Counted from the stretch's first letter, positions 1 to 8,239 are shown. The stretch: DNA of 29,271 nt from UBA6987 sp045617825 (GCA_045617825.1 JAZLJI010000117.1:1-29271); one strand, 5' to 3'. The notes: generated by a model from the sequence alone, not told the origin. Numbers and translations: made by a program.

Positions 1-173
1 TGTCCGTATTTTACCTTGTTTAGGTCGTTTGTTCTTCTCTGAACATCCTCACGTTGATTAAGCGTCGCGTTCCTACATTTAGGTCCGCTGTTTTTCAATT
101 TAAAGAATCTTCAGGGTTGGATTGCATCATTTAATTGTCAAAGTGCCTGGCCTCTTTGCGAGGCGCATTGCTT
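1..173 (-). other. Probable rRNA operon leader (16S gene lies beyond the left edge)
   Basis: No protein gene is visible here. Read on the minus strand, the segment follows a promoter and contains a GC hairpin near the start site (GCCTC/GAGGC, 150-164), a box CTTTGACAATTAAAT (about 132-146) like the pre-rRNA and spacer boxes of Firmicutes, and a boxA-like ATTCTTTAAATTG (96-108) of the kind used for antitermination. These are typical of the leader of a 16S rRNA gene. The 16S gene itself is not in the window, so the assignment is inference. Confidence 0.5.
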
Positions 174-202
174 AGACTACCACAAGGTGTTTCCGTTGTC
201 AA
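174..202 (-). promoter_or_regulatory. Strong sigma-A-type promoter, probably rRNA operon
   Basis: On the minus strand there is a perfect -35 TTGACA (197-202), a 17-base spacer and an extended -10 TGG-TAGTCT (174-179). It points out of the left edge, away from the zinc-ribbon gene, and directly precedes the rRNA-like leader. Confidence 0.6.
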
Positions 203-276
203 CCTTTTTTTATACCTTTTTTCCTTTTTTCTCGGTTTCTTTTCGTACTTTGCCATCCGGCAGTTTCCGCAAATTA

Positions 277-306
277 AAAGGGGACAGGCCCGGGCCTGTC
301 CCCCTT
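277..306 (-). terminator. Intrinsic terminator ending the dnaX-recR-lysC operon
   Basis: A perfect 24-base palindrome (280-303, arms GGGGACAGGCCC and its complement) is followed on the minus strand by TTTT at 277-280. It lies 28 bases after the stop of the zinc-ribbon gene. The outer arm sequence GGGGACAG/CTGTCCCC recurs in the terminator at 13903-13926. Confidence 0.85.
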
Positions 307-331
307 GCTTCTAAGCGGATCCCGTCCGCGT

Positions 332-1390
332 TTACCGCAGGATCACGTCCTCCGCGCCGATCTGATGACCGCAGTTGGGGCAGAATTTGCTGCCGCCCTC
401 CTGAGACAGATCCGCGCCGCAGGCGGAGCAGCGGAGTCCGGCCTTCGCCACTGCCTGGCCGCCGCAGTCCGGGCAGAATTTCGTGGTCACGGTCTTCCTG
501 CAGTTCGGGCAGACCATTTCCATAGCCCAGCCGTTCCGGATCTGCTGCAGATACTGCTCCTTCAGGGCCAGCTCGGCCGCCGCCTCGCTCTTTCCGGCCA
601 AGGCCTCGATCTTCGCGGCGGCATTCGCGGTCACTGCCGGAGCAGCTGCCTGCGCCTTGCTGTTCAGAGCCTCGATCTTCGCCGCGGCATTCGCGGTCAC
701 CGCCGGAGCAGCTGCCTGCGTCTTGTTGTTCAGAGCCTCGATCTTCGCCGCGGCATTTGCCGTTGCGAAGGGATTCGCCGGGGTGATGTTCAGCGGCTCG
801 CCGGTCACGGCAGCGACCATCTGCGCGCCCATCAGCTCGTAATCATGGTATTTCTGAGAATTCAGCCCCTCCACTTCGGAGGAGTTCAGCTTGATCTCCA
901 GATCGCTGAACCATCTGCTGCTCAGTTCCATTTTGACTTCAAAATCATAATAGAATTTGTACCGGGGCGGCGTAAAGCTCGTCTTTTTGCCCTGCTCGTC
1001 CTCCGTGAACTCTTCCTCACGGTTTTCCCGGATATCCAGCTTGCAGGAGGTCACCTCCCGCAGCGGGATCACGTCAGGGTTTTCCTTTTCCCAGCTGCCG
1101 GGAGCATTGAAACTGACCGCAAAGCATTCCGTCTGCCGGTCGATGTACAGCTTCTTGCCCTCCCCGTAGGTCTCCGAAGCGGCAAATCCGGCCAGGGCCA
1201 GTCTGTTGCTTTCCCGGTACGCCAGATGCTCCTTCATGTCCGCCACCGTGGTCTTGCGTCTGCCGGAAAAAAACGGTGAGATCTTCTTGGCGCAGGTCCC
1301 GCACATATTGCCGTCCTCCAGCTTGCGGTTGCCCAGGAAAGAGATCTTCTCTCCGCAGATGTCGCAGAATTTCTTGTCAAATAAGCCCAT
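332..1390 (-). CDS. DUF4428-type zinc-ribbon protein with internal repeats
   Basis: A 352-residue cytoplasmic protein of unknown function. The N-terminus has a four-Cys zinc site (C9, C12, C30, C33) in the arrangement of DUF4428 proteins. The central part (about residues 40-200) looks like a beta-rich domain. Then come three copies of a 22-residue TANAAAKIEAL-type repeat (about residues 209-265). The C-terminus carries two zinc ribbons (C294, C297, C306, C309 and C321, C324, C337, C340), the second like a zinc_ribbon_2 domain. Such proteins are common in Clostridia; a scaffold or nucleic-acid or protein-binding role is plausible but unproven. AAAGGA upstream of the ATG supports the start. It is the last gene before the operon terminator, 80 bases after the aspartate kinase stop. 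Confidence 0.8.
   Translation of the reverse strand: MGLFDKKFCDICGEKISFLGNRKLEDGNMCGTCAKKISPFFSGRRKTTVADMKEHLAYRESNRLALAGFAASETYGEGKKLYIDRQTECFAVSFNAPGSWEKENPDVIPLREVTSCKLDIRENREEEFTEDEQGKKTSFTPPRYKFYYDFEVKMELSSRWFSDLEIKLNSSEVEGLNSQKYHDYELMGAQMVAAVTGEPLNITPANPFATANAAAKIEALNNKTQAAAPAVTANAAAKIEALNSKAQAAAPAVTANAAAKIEALAGKSEAAAELALKEQYLQQIRNGWAMEMVCPNCRKTVTTKFCPDCGGQAVAKAGLRCSACGADLSQEGGSKFCPNCGHQIGAEDVILR
603..768 (-). repeat. Three tandem 66-bp repeats inside the zinc-ribbon gene
   Basis: Near-identical blocks start at about 603, 669 and 735, an exact 66-base period, so the reading frame is kept. Each encodes 22 residues (TANAAAKIEAL plus an Ala/Gln-rich linker), predicted helical. Copy number could vary between strains. 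Confidence 0.85.
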
Positions 1391-1470
1391 GTTGCTTCCT
1401 TTCCCGGCTTTCCCGCCGCGTCTTGCCGGATGAGTCCCCGCGGAGCGCGCCGTCCATCCCGCCGCCCTTC

Positions 1471-2784
1471 TCAGGCAAATTCCTTATAGATCCCCTGCAC
1501 GGCGGCCTCCAGGTCTCCGGACCGCACGCTCAGAATGATGTCCTTGCCGCCGGCGCCCGAGTCGATCATGCGGACGTTGACGCCTTCTCCGGCCACCGCC
1601 GTGAAGACCCGCGCCGCCACGCCCCGGTTGTTCATGATACCGGTGCCGACCACGGCGATCACCGCCAGATCCTCGTCCAGATACAGCTCCTCCGGCTGCA
1701 GTTCCTGCCGGATCGCCGCCATGATGGCGTCCTTCTTCGGAGCAAACAGCGCCTCCTGCACCACCACGGCGATGGTATCGATACCGGTGGGGCAGTGCTC
1801 CAGCGATACCCCGTGCTCGGCAAATATCATCAGCAGCCGGGCAGCAAAGCCGATCTCGTTGTTCATCAGCGATTTCGTCACGTGAACGGTGGTATAGCCC
1901 TTCTTGCCGGCCACACCGGTGACCGCGCCGGGGTCATACCCCTCCGGCAGCTCGGCTACGATCAGCGTGCCGTCGTCCTGCGGCCGGTTCGTATTGCGGA
2001 TGTTGATGGGGATACCGGCCTTCCTCACCGGGAAGACCGCATCCTCATGCAGCACGGAGGCGCCCAGGTAGGACAGCTCCCGTAATTCTTCATAAGTAAT
2101 ATAGCGGATCACCGCCGGGTCCTTGACCATATGCGGATCGGTGAACAGGAGGCCCGAAACGTCCGTCCAGTTTTCGTAGAGGGAAGCGTCCACGGCTCTG
2201 GCCACCAGGGAACCGGTGATATCCGAGCCGCCCCGGGAGAAGGTCCTGATCCGTCCTGCGGTATCTCTTCCGTAAAAGCCGGGGATCACCGCCCGTTCCA
2301 GCCCTGCCGTCCCGGCAGCGAGCCGCCGGTCGGTCTCCTCCTCCATCAGCTGTCCGTTTTCGTCAAATACGATGCAGTCCGCCGCATCCAGGAAGGGCCA
2401 GCCCAGGTAGGCCGCCATCAGTCTGCCGGAGAAATACTCTCCCCGGCTGGCGGTATATTCCCGCTCGGGGCGGCTGCTCAGCTGCTCGCCGATCCTCCGG
2501 AGTTCCTCCGAAAATTCGATCTCCAGCCCCAGCTCCGCTGCGATCTCCCGCAGTCTTCCGCCCACCTCCGCCAGCAGCGGGGCGAAATCCTCCCCCGCAT
2601 CGGCGCATCTCCAGGCATTCAGCAGCAGGTCCGTGACCTTGGTGTCCTCCTTGAAGCGTTTTCCGGGAGCTGATACCACCGCGAAACGCCGATCCGGGTC
2701 CGCCAGGATGATCTCGGCTGCTTTTTTGATCTGCCCGGCGTCGGCCAGAGAGGTGCCGCCGAACTTAACGACGATTTTCTTCAT
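1471..2784 (-). CDS. lysC: Aspartate kinase
   Basis: Phosphorylates L-aspartate, the first step of the lysine, threonine, methionine and diaminopimelate pathway. The 437-residue protein begins with the nucleotide-binding KFGGTS motif (residues 7-12) and has the aspartate-binding block FSRGGSDITG and the NWTDVSG segment in the amino-acid kinase domain (to about residue 280). Two C-terminal ACT modules follow (about residues 300-437; GTGIMNNRGVAARVF is the clearest), which usually bind the inhibitory end-product amino acid. The length is normal for a monofunctional enzyme. AAAGGA precedes the ATG, and the gap to the upstream repeat-rich gene is 18 bases, so it is probably cotranscribed with dnaX and recR. 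The effector amino acid cannot be read from the sequence. Confidence 0.95.
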   Translation of the reverse strand: MKKIVVKFGGTSLADAGQIKKAAEIILADPDRRFAVVSAPGKRFKEDTKVTDLLLNAWRCADAGEDFAPLLAEVGGRLREIAAELGLEIEFSEELRRIGEQLSSRPEREYTASRGEYFSGRLMAAYLGWPFLDAADCIVFDENGQLMEEETDRRLAAGTAGLERAVIPGFYGRDTAGRIRTFSRGGSDITGSLVARAVDASLYENWTDVSGLLFTDPHMVKDPAVIRYITYEELRELSYLGASVLHEDAVFPVRKAGIPINIRNTNRPQDDGTLIVAELPEGYDPGAVTGVAGKKGYTTVHVTKSLMNNEIGFAARLLMIFAEHGVSLEHCPTGIDTIAVVVQEALFAPKKDAIMAAIRQELQPEELYLDEDLAVIAVVGTGIMNNRGVAARVFTAVAGEGVNVRMIDSGAGGKDIILSVRSGDLEAAVQGIYKEFA

Positions 2785-2802
2785 ATGGGATGTCCTTTGT
2801 GA

Positions 2803-5361
2803 TCAAACGATGTATTTGCCCTTTACGATCAGATAGCCTTCCTTGTTGTATCGGCGGGTGAACAGGCCGCCCTTCTTCTCCGACAGATCGGCAGCGCTCT
2901 CGATCATGTCCTCCGCTTCGCCCTTGGTCAGTGCGATGTCCTCCTCCAGACGGTGCTGGGCCGCGTCGAGCAGGGCTTCCTCGCCCTCGTCATCCAGAAC
3001 GCAGTCGATGGATTTCAGGTAATTGAGGGCATATTCCACAAAGGCCTGCTCCGTCATGCTGCCCGGCAGCACCTTCTTCATGCCGCCTGCGGGCTTTTCC
3101 GCAGCCGCTTCCGTCACGGCTGCCGCCGCAGCGTTGAGTACTGCAGGAGTCTCCTCCGGAAGTTTCTCTTCTGCGGCTGCTTTTGCCGCCGCTTCCGCTG
3201 CCGCGTTAGCTTCCGCTTCCTTAGCTGCCGCTCTGGCCTCTGCCTCCTTAGCTGCCGCTCTGGCTTCCGCTTCCTTAGCTGCCGCTTTGGCCTCCGCCTC
3301 CTTAGCTGCCGCCCTGGCTTCCGCTTCCTTAGCTGCCGCTCTGGCTTCCGCCTCTTCGGCCTCTGCCTTTGCCGCCGCAGCCAGCAGCGCATCCGTGATA
3401 TCCTGCGTCTTGGTCTTGCTGTCTTCTTTGTCTTCCTCCAGCGTGTCCAGATCCGGAAGCACGAAGTTCAGCGTATCCTCCAGCGACGAATTGAAGGCCA
3501 GCTTCTCCGTCTGAGCAGTCTCCTGCTGTGCCTCGGCTGCCCCTGCGCCTGCGTCAAGCGTTTCCCGGGTCTCCTCCGCAATGGCATTAAGCTGTGCCAG
3601 CGTCTCTGCAAATGCCTTGTCCAAAGCATCGCCCGCTTCATCGAGCTTGTCTTCGGTCCTTTCCTCCGCGATCTCAGCGGCGGTATTCACTTCTTCCGCC
3701 GTTTCGGAGGCAGAAGCTTTCTGTTCCTGCACAGCTTCAGCCGCTTCGCTGACCGCCGTCGGGATCAGCATGGGCAGGATCTCGCCTTCCTCGGCCGCTT
3801 CCTTTACCGGATGCTCACGGAAGAAATCCTCGATCGTGGACTGCTGGTATTCGCCCGATTCAAGGGCTTCGGTCTTTTCTTCTAATTCTTCAGCGGCTTC
3901 CTCAGCCTTTTCTTCCGCTTCCGTAATGACTTCCTCAGCCTTTTCTTCCGCTTCCGAAACAACTTCCGCGGCCTTTTCTTCCGCTTCCGTAATAACTTCC
4001 TCAGCCTTTTCTTCCGCTTCCGCAGCGGCTTCCTCAGCCTTTTCTTTCGCTTCCGCAGCGGCTTCAGCAGCCGTCTCGGCGAGCTTCTCCGCCTTGTCGC
4101 CCATCACATGGATCTTGGTCTCGCCCAGGCTGTCCACGTTCTCGGGGGCCTCGTCCTCAGCGGTCTCCGCCAGGACCTCGTCCAGATGGATCACCACGGT
4201 ATCGCCGGGTGCGCTGATGGCGATCTCCGGAAGATCGTCCTCCTCCGCCGCCTTCAGATAATTCCCCAGCTGCGCGTCCAGATAAGGCAGCTCGGTGGGC
4301 GCGTCGGCCAGCACGAAGACCTGCGGGCAGGCCGCCTTCACGGCATGGACGATATCGCCCAGGACCTCCTCAGACAGCGCGGAGGCACCATCCACCAGCA
4401 CGTCCTTGCCCGTAAGGTGCGGCATGGCCGCGTCCAGGCCCATGGCGTTCAGCTTGAGCGCCGGGATACGGGTGAGCTTGCTCATCACCTCGCCCCGTTC
4501 TTCATGATAAGCGGAAAGCTTTTCCAGCGCGGCGGGGACCGCTTCCTCCAGCGTGGACGCCTCCACCAGCCGGATCTGCTTCTGCCAGGCCGCCTCCTGA
4601 GCCGTCTCGGGAGCGGTCTCGTCCTCTTCCGGCGCCGCTTCTTCTTCGTCCTCTTCGGCCGGCAGGCCCTTTCTGGCCGCCTCGGCTGCCGCCAGAGCCT
4701 CCTCGCGCCCGGCAAATTCCTCCACCACGTTCTGATAACGCTGCTCGTAGAAGGCTTTATTGTCCCGGTGCTCCTGCTGATCCTCGCTTAAAGGTGCGTA
4801 TTTTTCCTTCAGCTTCAGGGCCGCATCCACATACTGTCCCACGCCGAACCAGAGAATGATGTCGTCGCAGAGCTTCACGCAGGATTCCTCCATGCCCGCC
4901 TCGTCATACAGCTCGGCCAGGCGGTAGGCCCACTCTTCCTCGAATTCATATTTGCGGTAGGTCTCCAGGATCGCGATCCGCTTGTCTAACGGCTCTCCCT
5001 TCAGCTCTGCCAGCAGATACCGCAGCAGATACCGGCCGTTTTCCTCCGGTGCCTCCTGCAGATAAGTCTCATAATACTTCTGCGCCAGCTCCAGATCCCG
5101 GTCCGCAATGGCCAGGCCCGTCAGCTTATACAGGATGCGTTTGCCCACCGCGGATTCCTCATAGGCCATCTGCAGCAGCTCGATGGCGCTTTTGTAATCC
5201 CGGATGTGCTCATAGGCCGCGGAGGTGATGGTCAGGAGCCGGACGGATTTGACCTCTTCCCAGTCCACGGTATCGGCGATCTTGGCGGCCGCCTCGTATT
5301 CGCCCTTTTTCACCAGCTTCTGGATCTTGTCTGCCTTGATATTAAAACTGTATTTGTCCAT
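2803..5361 (-). CDS. Repeat-rich TPR/coiled-coil protein of the recR operon
   Basis: An 852-residue acidic, alanine- and glutamate-rich protein without signal peptide or membrane segment. Residues 1-200 are helical repeats that look TPR-like (alternating Ala/Leu/Tyr positions, for example YKSAIELLQMAYEE). Residues of about 260-400 form a compact region with a beta-strand pattern (KDVLVDGASALSEE, QVFVLADAP) resembling part of a P-loop fold but with no Walker A. Residues of about 430-490 are 11-residue repeats (EKAEEVITEAE) and residues of about 665-720 are 9-residue repeats (AEARAAAKE), both expected to form long helices. The last 85 residues look like a helical lid domain. It starts 9 bases after recR. 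No function is recognised; a structural or adaptor role is a guess. Confidence 0.85.
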   Translation of the reverse strand: MDKYSFNIKADKIQKLVKKGEYEAAAKIADTVDWEEVKSVRLLTITSAAYEHIRDYKSAIELLQMAYEESAVGKRILYKLTGLAIADRDLELAQKYYETYLQEAPEENGRYLLRYLLAELKGEPLDKRIAILETYRKYEFEEEWAYRLAELYDEAGMEESCVKLCDDIILWFGVGQYVDAALKLKEKYAPLSEDQQEHRDNKAFYEQRYQNVVEEFAGREEALAAAEAARKGLPAEEDEEEAAPEEDETAPETAQEAAWQKQIRLVEASTLEEAVPAALEKLSAYHEERGEVMSKLTRIPALKLNAMGLDAAMPHLTGKDVLVDGASALSEEVLGDIVHAVKAACPQVFVLADAPTELPYLDAQLGNYLKAAEEDDLPEIAISAPGDTVVIHLDEVLAETAEDEAPENVDSLGETKIHVMGDKAEKLAETAAEAAAEAKEKAEEAAAEAEEKAEEVITEAEEKAAEVVSEAEEKAEEVITEAEEKAEEAAEELEEKTEALESGEYQQSTIEDFFREHPVKEAAEEGEILPMLIPTAVSEAAEAVQEQKASASETAEEVNTAAEIAEERTEDKLDEAGDALDKAFAETLAQLNAIAEETRETLDAGAGAAEAQQETAQTEKLAFNSSLEDTLNFVLPDLDTLEEDKEDSKTKTQDITDALLAAAAKAEAEEAEARAAAKEAEARAAAKEAEAKAAAKEAEARAAAKEAEARAAAKEAEANAAAEAAAKAAAEEKLPEETPAVLNAAAAAVTEAAAEKPAGGMKKVLPGSMTEQAFVEYALNYLKSIDCVLDDEGEEALLDAAQHRLEEDIALTKGEAEDMIESAADLSEKKGGLFTRRYNKEGYLIVKGKYIV
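3208..3357 (-). repeat. 27-bp tandem repeats (AEARAAAKE units)
   Basis: About five and a half in-frame copies of a 27-base unit containing TTCCTTAGCTGCCGC on the plus strand. They encode 9-residue Ala/Glu/Lys/Arg units that would form a continuous charged helix. Confidence 0.85.
3890..4070 (-). repeat. 33-bp tandem repeats (hendecad helix)
   Basis: About five in-frame 33-base units sharing CTCAGCCTTTTCTTCCGC on the plus strand, encoding 11-residue EKAEEVITEAE-like units. An 11-residue period is typical of right-handed or straight coiled coils. Confidence 0.85.
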
Positions 5362-5370
5362 ACTATCCGC

Positions 5371-5970
5371 CTACAGCGTTCTCCTTCCCTCCAGCGCCCT
5401 GAGCAGGGTCACCTCGTCAATGCACTCCAGGTCACCGCCCACCGGTACGCCGCTGGCGATCCGGCTGGTAATGATGCCTGTCGGTTTGATCAATTTGCTG
5501 ATATACATGGCCGTGGTCTCTCCCTCCAGGGTCGAGCCGGTGGCAATGATCACTTCCTTCACATCCTCCTGCTGGAGCCGTTCCATCAGCTCCTTCAGCC
5601 GGATGTCCGAGGGACCGATGCCCAGTGCCGGGGAAATGCAGCCATGCAGTACATGGTACAGTCCGTTATAGCGGCCCGTCCGCTCATAGGCGGCCAGGTC
5701 CCGGGGGTTCTCCACCACCATGATCTGAGACCGGTCCCGGGTGCTGCCGGCACAGATCGGACAAAGCTCCTCATCGGTCAGTGTCTGGCATAAACGGCAG
5801 AACCGCACGTTCCGTTTGGCGGAAACGATGCTGTCCGCCAGCCGGTCCACGGCCTCCTCCGGCATACCGATAATGTGAAAGGCCAGTCTGCCGGCGGATT
5901 TCGCCCCTATGCCCGGAAGCTTGGACAGCTCCTCCACCAGATCCCGGATGTGACTGCTGTAATATTCCAT
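5371..5970 (-). CDS. recR: Recombination mediator RecR
   Basis: RecR acts with RecO (and RecF) to load RecA on single-stranded DNA during gap repair. At 199 residues it has the standard length. In order it has an N-terminal helix-hairpin-helix (LPGIGAKSAGRLAFHI), a four-Cys zinc finger (C58, C61, C70, C73; FCRLC and LCPIC), a Toprim domain beginning IMVVENPRDL with the acidic residue E86, and the C-terminal RIASGVPVGGDLECID block. The ATG lies one base after the ybaB stop, so translation is likely coupled. The order dnaX-ybaB-recR is a conserved bacterial arrangement. Confidence 0.97.
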   Translation of the reverse strand: MEYYSSHIRDLVEELSKLPGIGAKSAGRLAFHIIGMPEEAVDRLADSIVSAKRNVRFCRLCQTLTDEELCPICAGSTRDRSQIMVVENPRDLAAYERTGRYNGLYHVLHGCISPALGIGPSDIRLKELMERLQQEDVKEVIIATGSTLEGETTAMYISKLIKPTGIITSRIASGVPVGGDLECIDEVTLLRALEGRRTL

Positions 5971-5971
5971 C

Positions 5972-6304
5972 TCAGAAGCTCAGGCCTCCGGCAAGGCTTC
6001 CCATGGTGGACTGCTTATCGGATGCCACCGTGCGCAGGGCCTCGTTCATCGCCGCCACCAGCAGATCCTGGAGCATCTCCACGTCATCGGGATCCACCGC
6101 CTCGGGCTTGATGGTCAGAGACTTCACCTCATTGGCGCCGGAAATGACGATCTCCACGGCACCGCCGCCGGCCGTCACCGTATAGTCCTTCGCCTCCAGT
6201 TCCTTCTGCATCTCCTCCATCTGACGCTGCATACGCTGAGCCTGCTTCATCAGATTTCCCATGTTGCCGGGCATTCCCCCGGGATAACCACCGAATTTTG
6301 CCAT
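5972..6304 (-). CDS. ybaB: YbaB/EbfC family nucleoid-associated protein
   Basis: A 110-residue DNA-binding protein of the YbaB/EbfC family, which forms a dimer and binds DNA with little sequence specificity. It has the Gly/Met-rich N-terminus (GGMPGNMGNLMKQAQ), the long helix MQRQMEEMQKELE and the conserved core KDYTVTAGGGAVEIVISG. It sits between dnaX (3-base gap) and recR (1-base gap), the usual place. GGAGGG is 7 bases before the ATG. Confidence 0.96.
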   Translation of the reverse strand: MAKFGGYPGGMPGNMGNLMKQAQRMQRQMEEMQKELEAKDYTVTAGGGAVEIVISGANEVKSLTIKPEAVDPDDVEMLQDLLVAAMNEALRTVASDKQSTMGSLAGGLSF

Positions 6305-6307
6305 GAC

Positions 6308-7885
6308 TTAACCCTCCGTTTCAATTTCCATATGTATTGCCGCCAGTTCCTCATCGGTCACGAACTGCGGTTCCTTTTCCTTATGTCCCGCCACCCGGCT
6401 GTCAAAACGCACGGTGACGCCGTACTGCTCGGCCAGCTGCTTCTCCAGAAACTCCATCGTCCGGAAGCGCAGAGCGCAGTTGTAATTGAAGGCCTCCGGG
6501 AAAACGATGCCCATGACACCGCCGTCCTTCGGCTCCAGCCAGACCCCGGACAGGCTTTTTCTCACCTGATAATCCAGCCCCTTCACCAGGCTCTGCCATT
6601 TATCCTTGATCTCCTGCAGGTCCTGCCAGGCGGCCGGGCTGAGGATCTTAAGCTCCGTTTCCTGCACGGTCTCCTTTTCCGCCGCGGCCGGGGCCTGCGG
6701 GGCAGCGGCCTCCGCCTTCACCGTGAAGCTGCCCTCCGCCAGCTGCCGCTCCAGCATGGCGACTCTGGCCGTCAGGCTGTCCAGCTCCAGCTCCGTCTGC
6801 GGGCGGGTGGCCTTGATGGCCGCCACCTCCAGAAGGACCCGTTTGTCGGCGGCATTCCGCATATCATTATAGAGTGAAGAGAACAGGCGGATGAAGCGCA
6901 TCAGCTCGGTGGGCTCGGTCATCCGGCCCTCCTCCTCCAGCCTCAGCCAGTCCTCCTCTGAGATCTCCAGCAGGTCCGAGGTGGCCTCCGCGCTCATCAG
7001 CAGCAGCAAATTCCGCAGATACCACACAAAATCCTGCACGAACTGTCCCAGCTCGCGGCCCTTCAGCCGGACCTCCTCGATCACCGCCAGGGCCTCGCCG
7101 GTCCTCTGCCGCAGCAGCGCCCGCAGGAAGCGGCTTAAGATATCGCTGTCCACCGTTCCCAGCGCTCTCAGGGCTTTTTCGTAGGTCAGCTTCCCTTCGC
7201 CCTCGTAGGAGATGCACTGGTCCAGCAGGCTGATGGCGTCACGCATGCCGCCGTCCGCCTTCCGGGCGATGTAGGACAGGGCCTTATCCTCCGCCTCGAC
7301 GCCCTCGCCCGCGACCAGCTCCTTCAGTCTGCCGATGATGCCCTCCACCGTGATCCGGTGGAAATCGTAGCGCTGGCAGCGGGAAAGGATGGTGGCCGGG
7401 ATCTTGTGGGGCTCCGTGGTGGCCAGGATGAACATCACGTAGGCCGGCGGCTCCTCCAGAGTCTTCAGCAGCGCGTTGAAGGCGCCGGTAGACAGCATGT
7501 GGACCTCATTGATGATGTAGACCCGGTATTTGCCCTCCGCGGGACGGTACTGGACCTCTTCCCGGATCTCCCGGATATTGTCCACGCCGTTGTTGGAGGC
7601 CGCGTCGATCTCGATGACGTTCATGGAGTTGCCCTCGTCCACGGCGCGGCACATGGCGCACGTTCCGCAGGGGCAGCCGTCCTCAGGCTGGGCGCAGTTC
7701 ACCGCCTTGGCAAATATCTTCGCCACGGTAGTCTTACCGGTTCCCCGGGACCCGCAGAACAGGTAGGCATGCCCCACCCGATCCGACAGGATCTGATTTT
7801 TCAGAGTCGCCACGATCGCGTCCTGATCCTTGACCGCACCAAAATCGGTCGGACGCCATTTGCGGTACAGCGCCACATAAGCCAT
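6308..7885 (-). CDS. dnaX: DNA polymerase III subunit gamma/tau
   Basis: ATPase of the clamp loader. From the chosen start the 525-residue protein begins MAYVALYRKWRP, the classic DnaX N-terminus. It has Walker A GSRGTGKT (residues 45-52), a zinc site (C64, C73, C76, C79), the sensor-1 block ATTEPHKIPATILSRCQRYDF, and a tau-like C-terminal part. The Walker B segment reads YIINEVHML with Asn126 where the family normally has Asp. The open frame continues upstream to 7963, but a good promoter occupies 7935-7963, so the longer start is rejected; GGGTGA lies 5 bases before the chosen ATG. A start at 7936 (AGGTGG before ATG) overlaps the -10 and is less likely. First protein gene of the ybaB-recR-lysC operon. 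Confidence 0.96.
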   Translation of the reverse strand: MAYVALYRKWRPTDFGAVKDQDAIVATLKNQILSDRVGHAYLFCGSRGTGKTTVAKIFAKAVNCAQPEDGCPCGTCAMCRAVDEGNSMNVIEIDAASNNGVDNIREIREEVQYRPAEGKYRVYIINEVHMLSTGAFNALLKTLEEPPAYVMFILATTEPHKIPATILSRCQRYDFHRITVEGIIGRLKELVAGEGVEAEDKALSYIARKADGGMRDAISLLDQCISYEGEGKLTYEKALRALGTVDSDILSRFLRALLRQRTGEALAVIEEVRLKGRELGQFVQDFVWYLRNLLLLMSAEATSDLLEISEEDWLRLEEEGRMTEPTELMRFIRLFSSLYNDMRNAADKRVLLEVAAIKATRPQTELELDSLTARVAMLERQLAEGSFTVKAEAAAPQAPAAAEKETVQETELKILSPAAWQDLQEIKDKWQSLVKGLDYQVRKSLSGVWLEPKDGGVMGIVFPEAFNYNCALRFRTMEFLEKQLAEQYGVTVRFDSRVAGHKEKEPQFVTDEELAAIHMEIETEG

Positions 7886-7934
7886 TGTCTTCACCCAATA
7901 GGAAATAAGCCCATAAATATAGGCCTTTGGGGCC

Positions 7935-7963
7935 ATGATACCACCTGGACGTAAAAATTGCAA
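7935..7963 (-). promoter_or_regulatory. Promoter of the dnaX operon
   Basis: -35 TTGCAA (7958-7963), 17-base spacer, extended -10 TGG-TATCAT (7935-7940) on the minus strand. It starts just after the T-tract of the SRP RNA terminator and gives a leader of about 40 bases before the dnaX ATG at 7885. Confidence 0.65.
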
Positions 7964-7985
7964 GAAAAAAACGCGGTGACGCCGC
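7964..7985 (-). terminator. Terminator of the SRP RNA
   Basis: Short GC hairpin GCGG-CGTCA-CCGC followed by seven T residues on the minus strand. The same bases can instead close the terminal helix of the SRP RNA, so one sequence may do both jobs. Confidence 0.7.
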
Positions 7986-8117
7986 CCTGCAGTCCTCCGG
8001 CTTCCTTACGGCACATAGAGAGGTTGTTTAGTGCTGCTTCGTTCCCGACCTGACACGGTTCGCAGTCCTCTATTGCGTAAGACCAAAGGCTGTTCCTCAG
8101 TTTGAACGCCATCGCGC
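7965..8117 (-). ncRNA. ffs: Signal recognition particle RNA
   Basis: RNA component of the SRP, which binds Ffh and targets membrane proteins to the Sec translocon. The minus strand carries the conserved apical domain: GTGTCAGGTCGGGAACGAAG, then CAGC, equivalent to the GGUCAGG/GGAAGCAGC loops. The flanking helix pairs GTCTTACGCA with GTGCCGTAAG. The ends can pair (GCGATGGCG 8107-8115 with CGTCACCGC 7973-7981, one mismatch and one wobble). A T7 tract (7965-7971) ends the transcript. SRP RNA just upstream of dnaX is a known Firmicutes arrangement. The size, about 145 bases, is between the short and Alu-containing classes; ends are estimated from the promoter and T-tract. Confidence 0.92.
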
Positions 8118-8123
8118 AGTGAA

Positions 8124-8151
8124 ATTATATCATGGATTTTCCTGCTGTCAA
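8124..8151 (-). promoter_or_regulatory. Consensus promoter of the SRP RNA
   Basis: Perfect -35 TTGACA (8146-8151), 16-base spacer and perfect -10 TATAAT (8124-8129) on the minus strand. The predicted start is at about 8117, which matches the 5' end of the RNA helix. Confidence 0.85.
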
Positions 8152-8239
8152 ACGCTTTTTTGCAAAGTGTCCCGGCGGACGCGCATGCCGCGCGGGCTGA
8201 CAGCGATAAGCGGGGAACGTACCGCGCTCCCACCGCTTC

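Noticed and set aside
3208..4070. CRISPR-like array
   Set aside because: The repeats are in-frame, contiguous and without spacers, and encode helical protein repeats.
7886..7963. Longer dnaX start
   Set aside because: The extra codons overlap a good promoter, and DnaX proteins normally begin at M-x-Y-x-ALYRKWRP.
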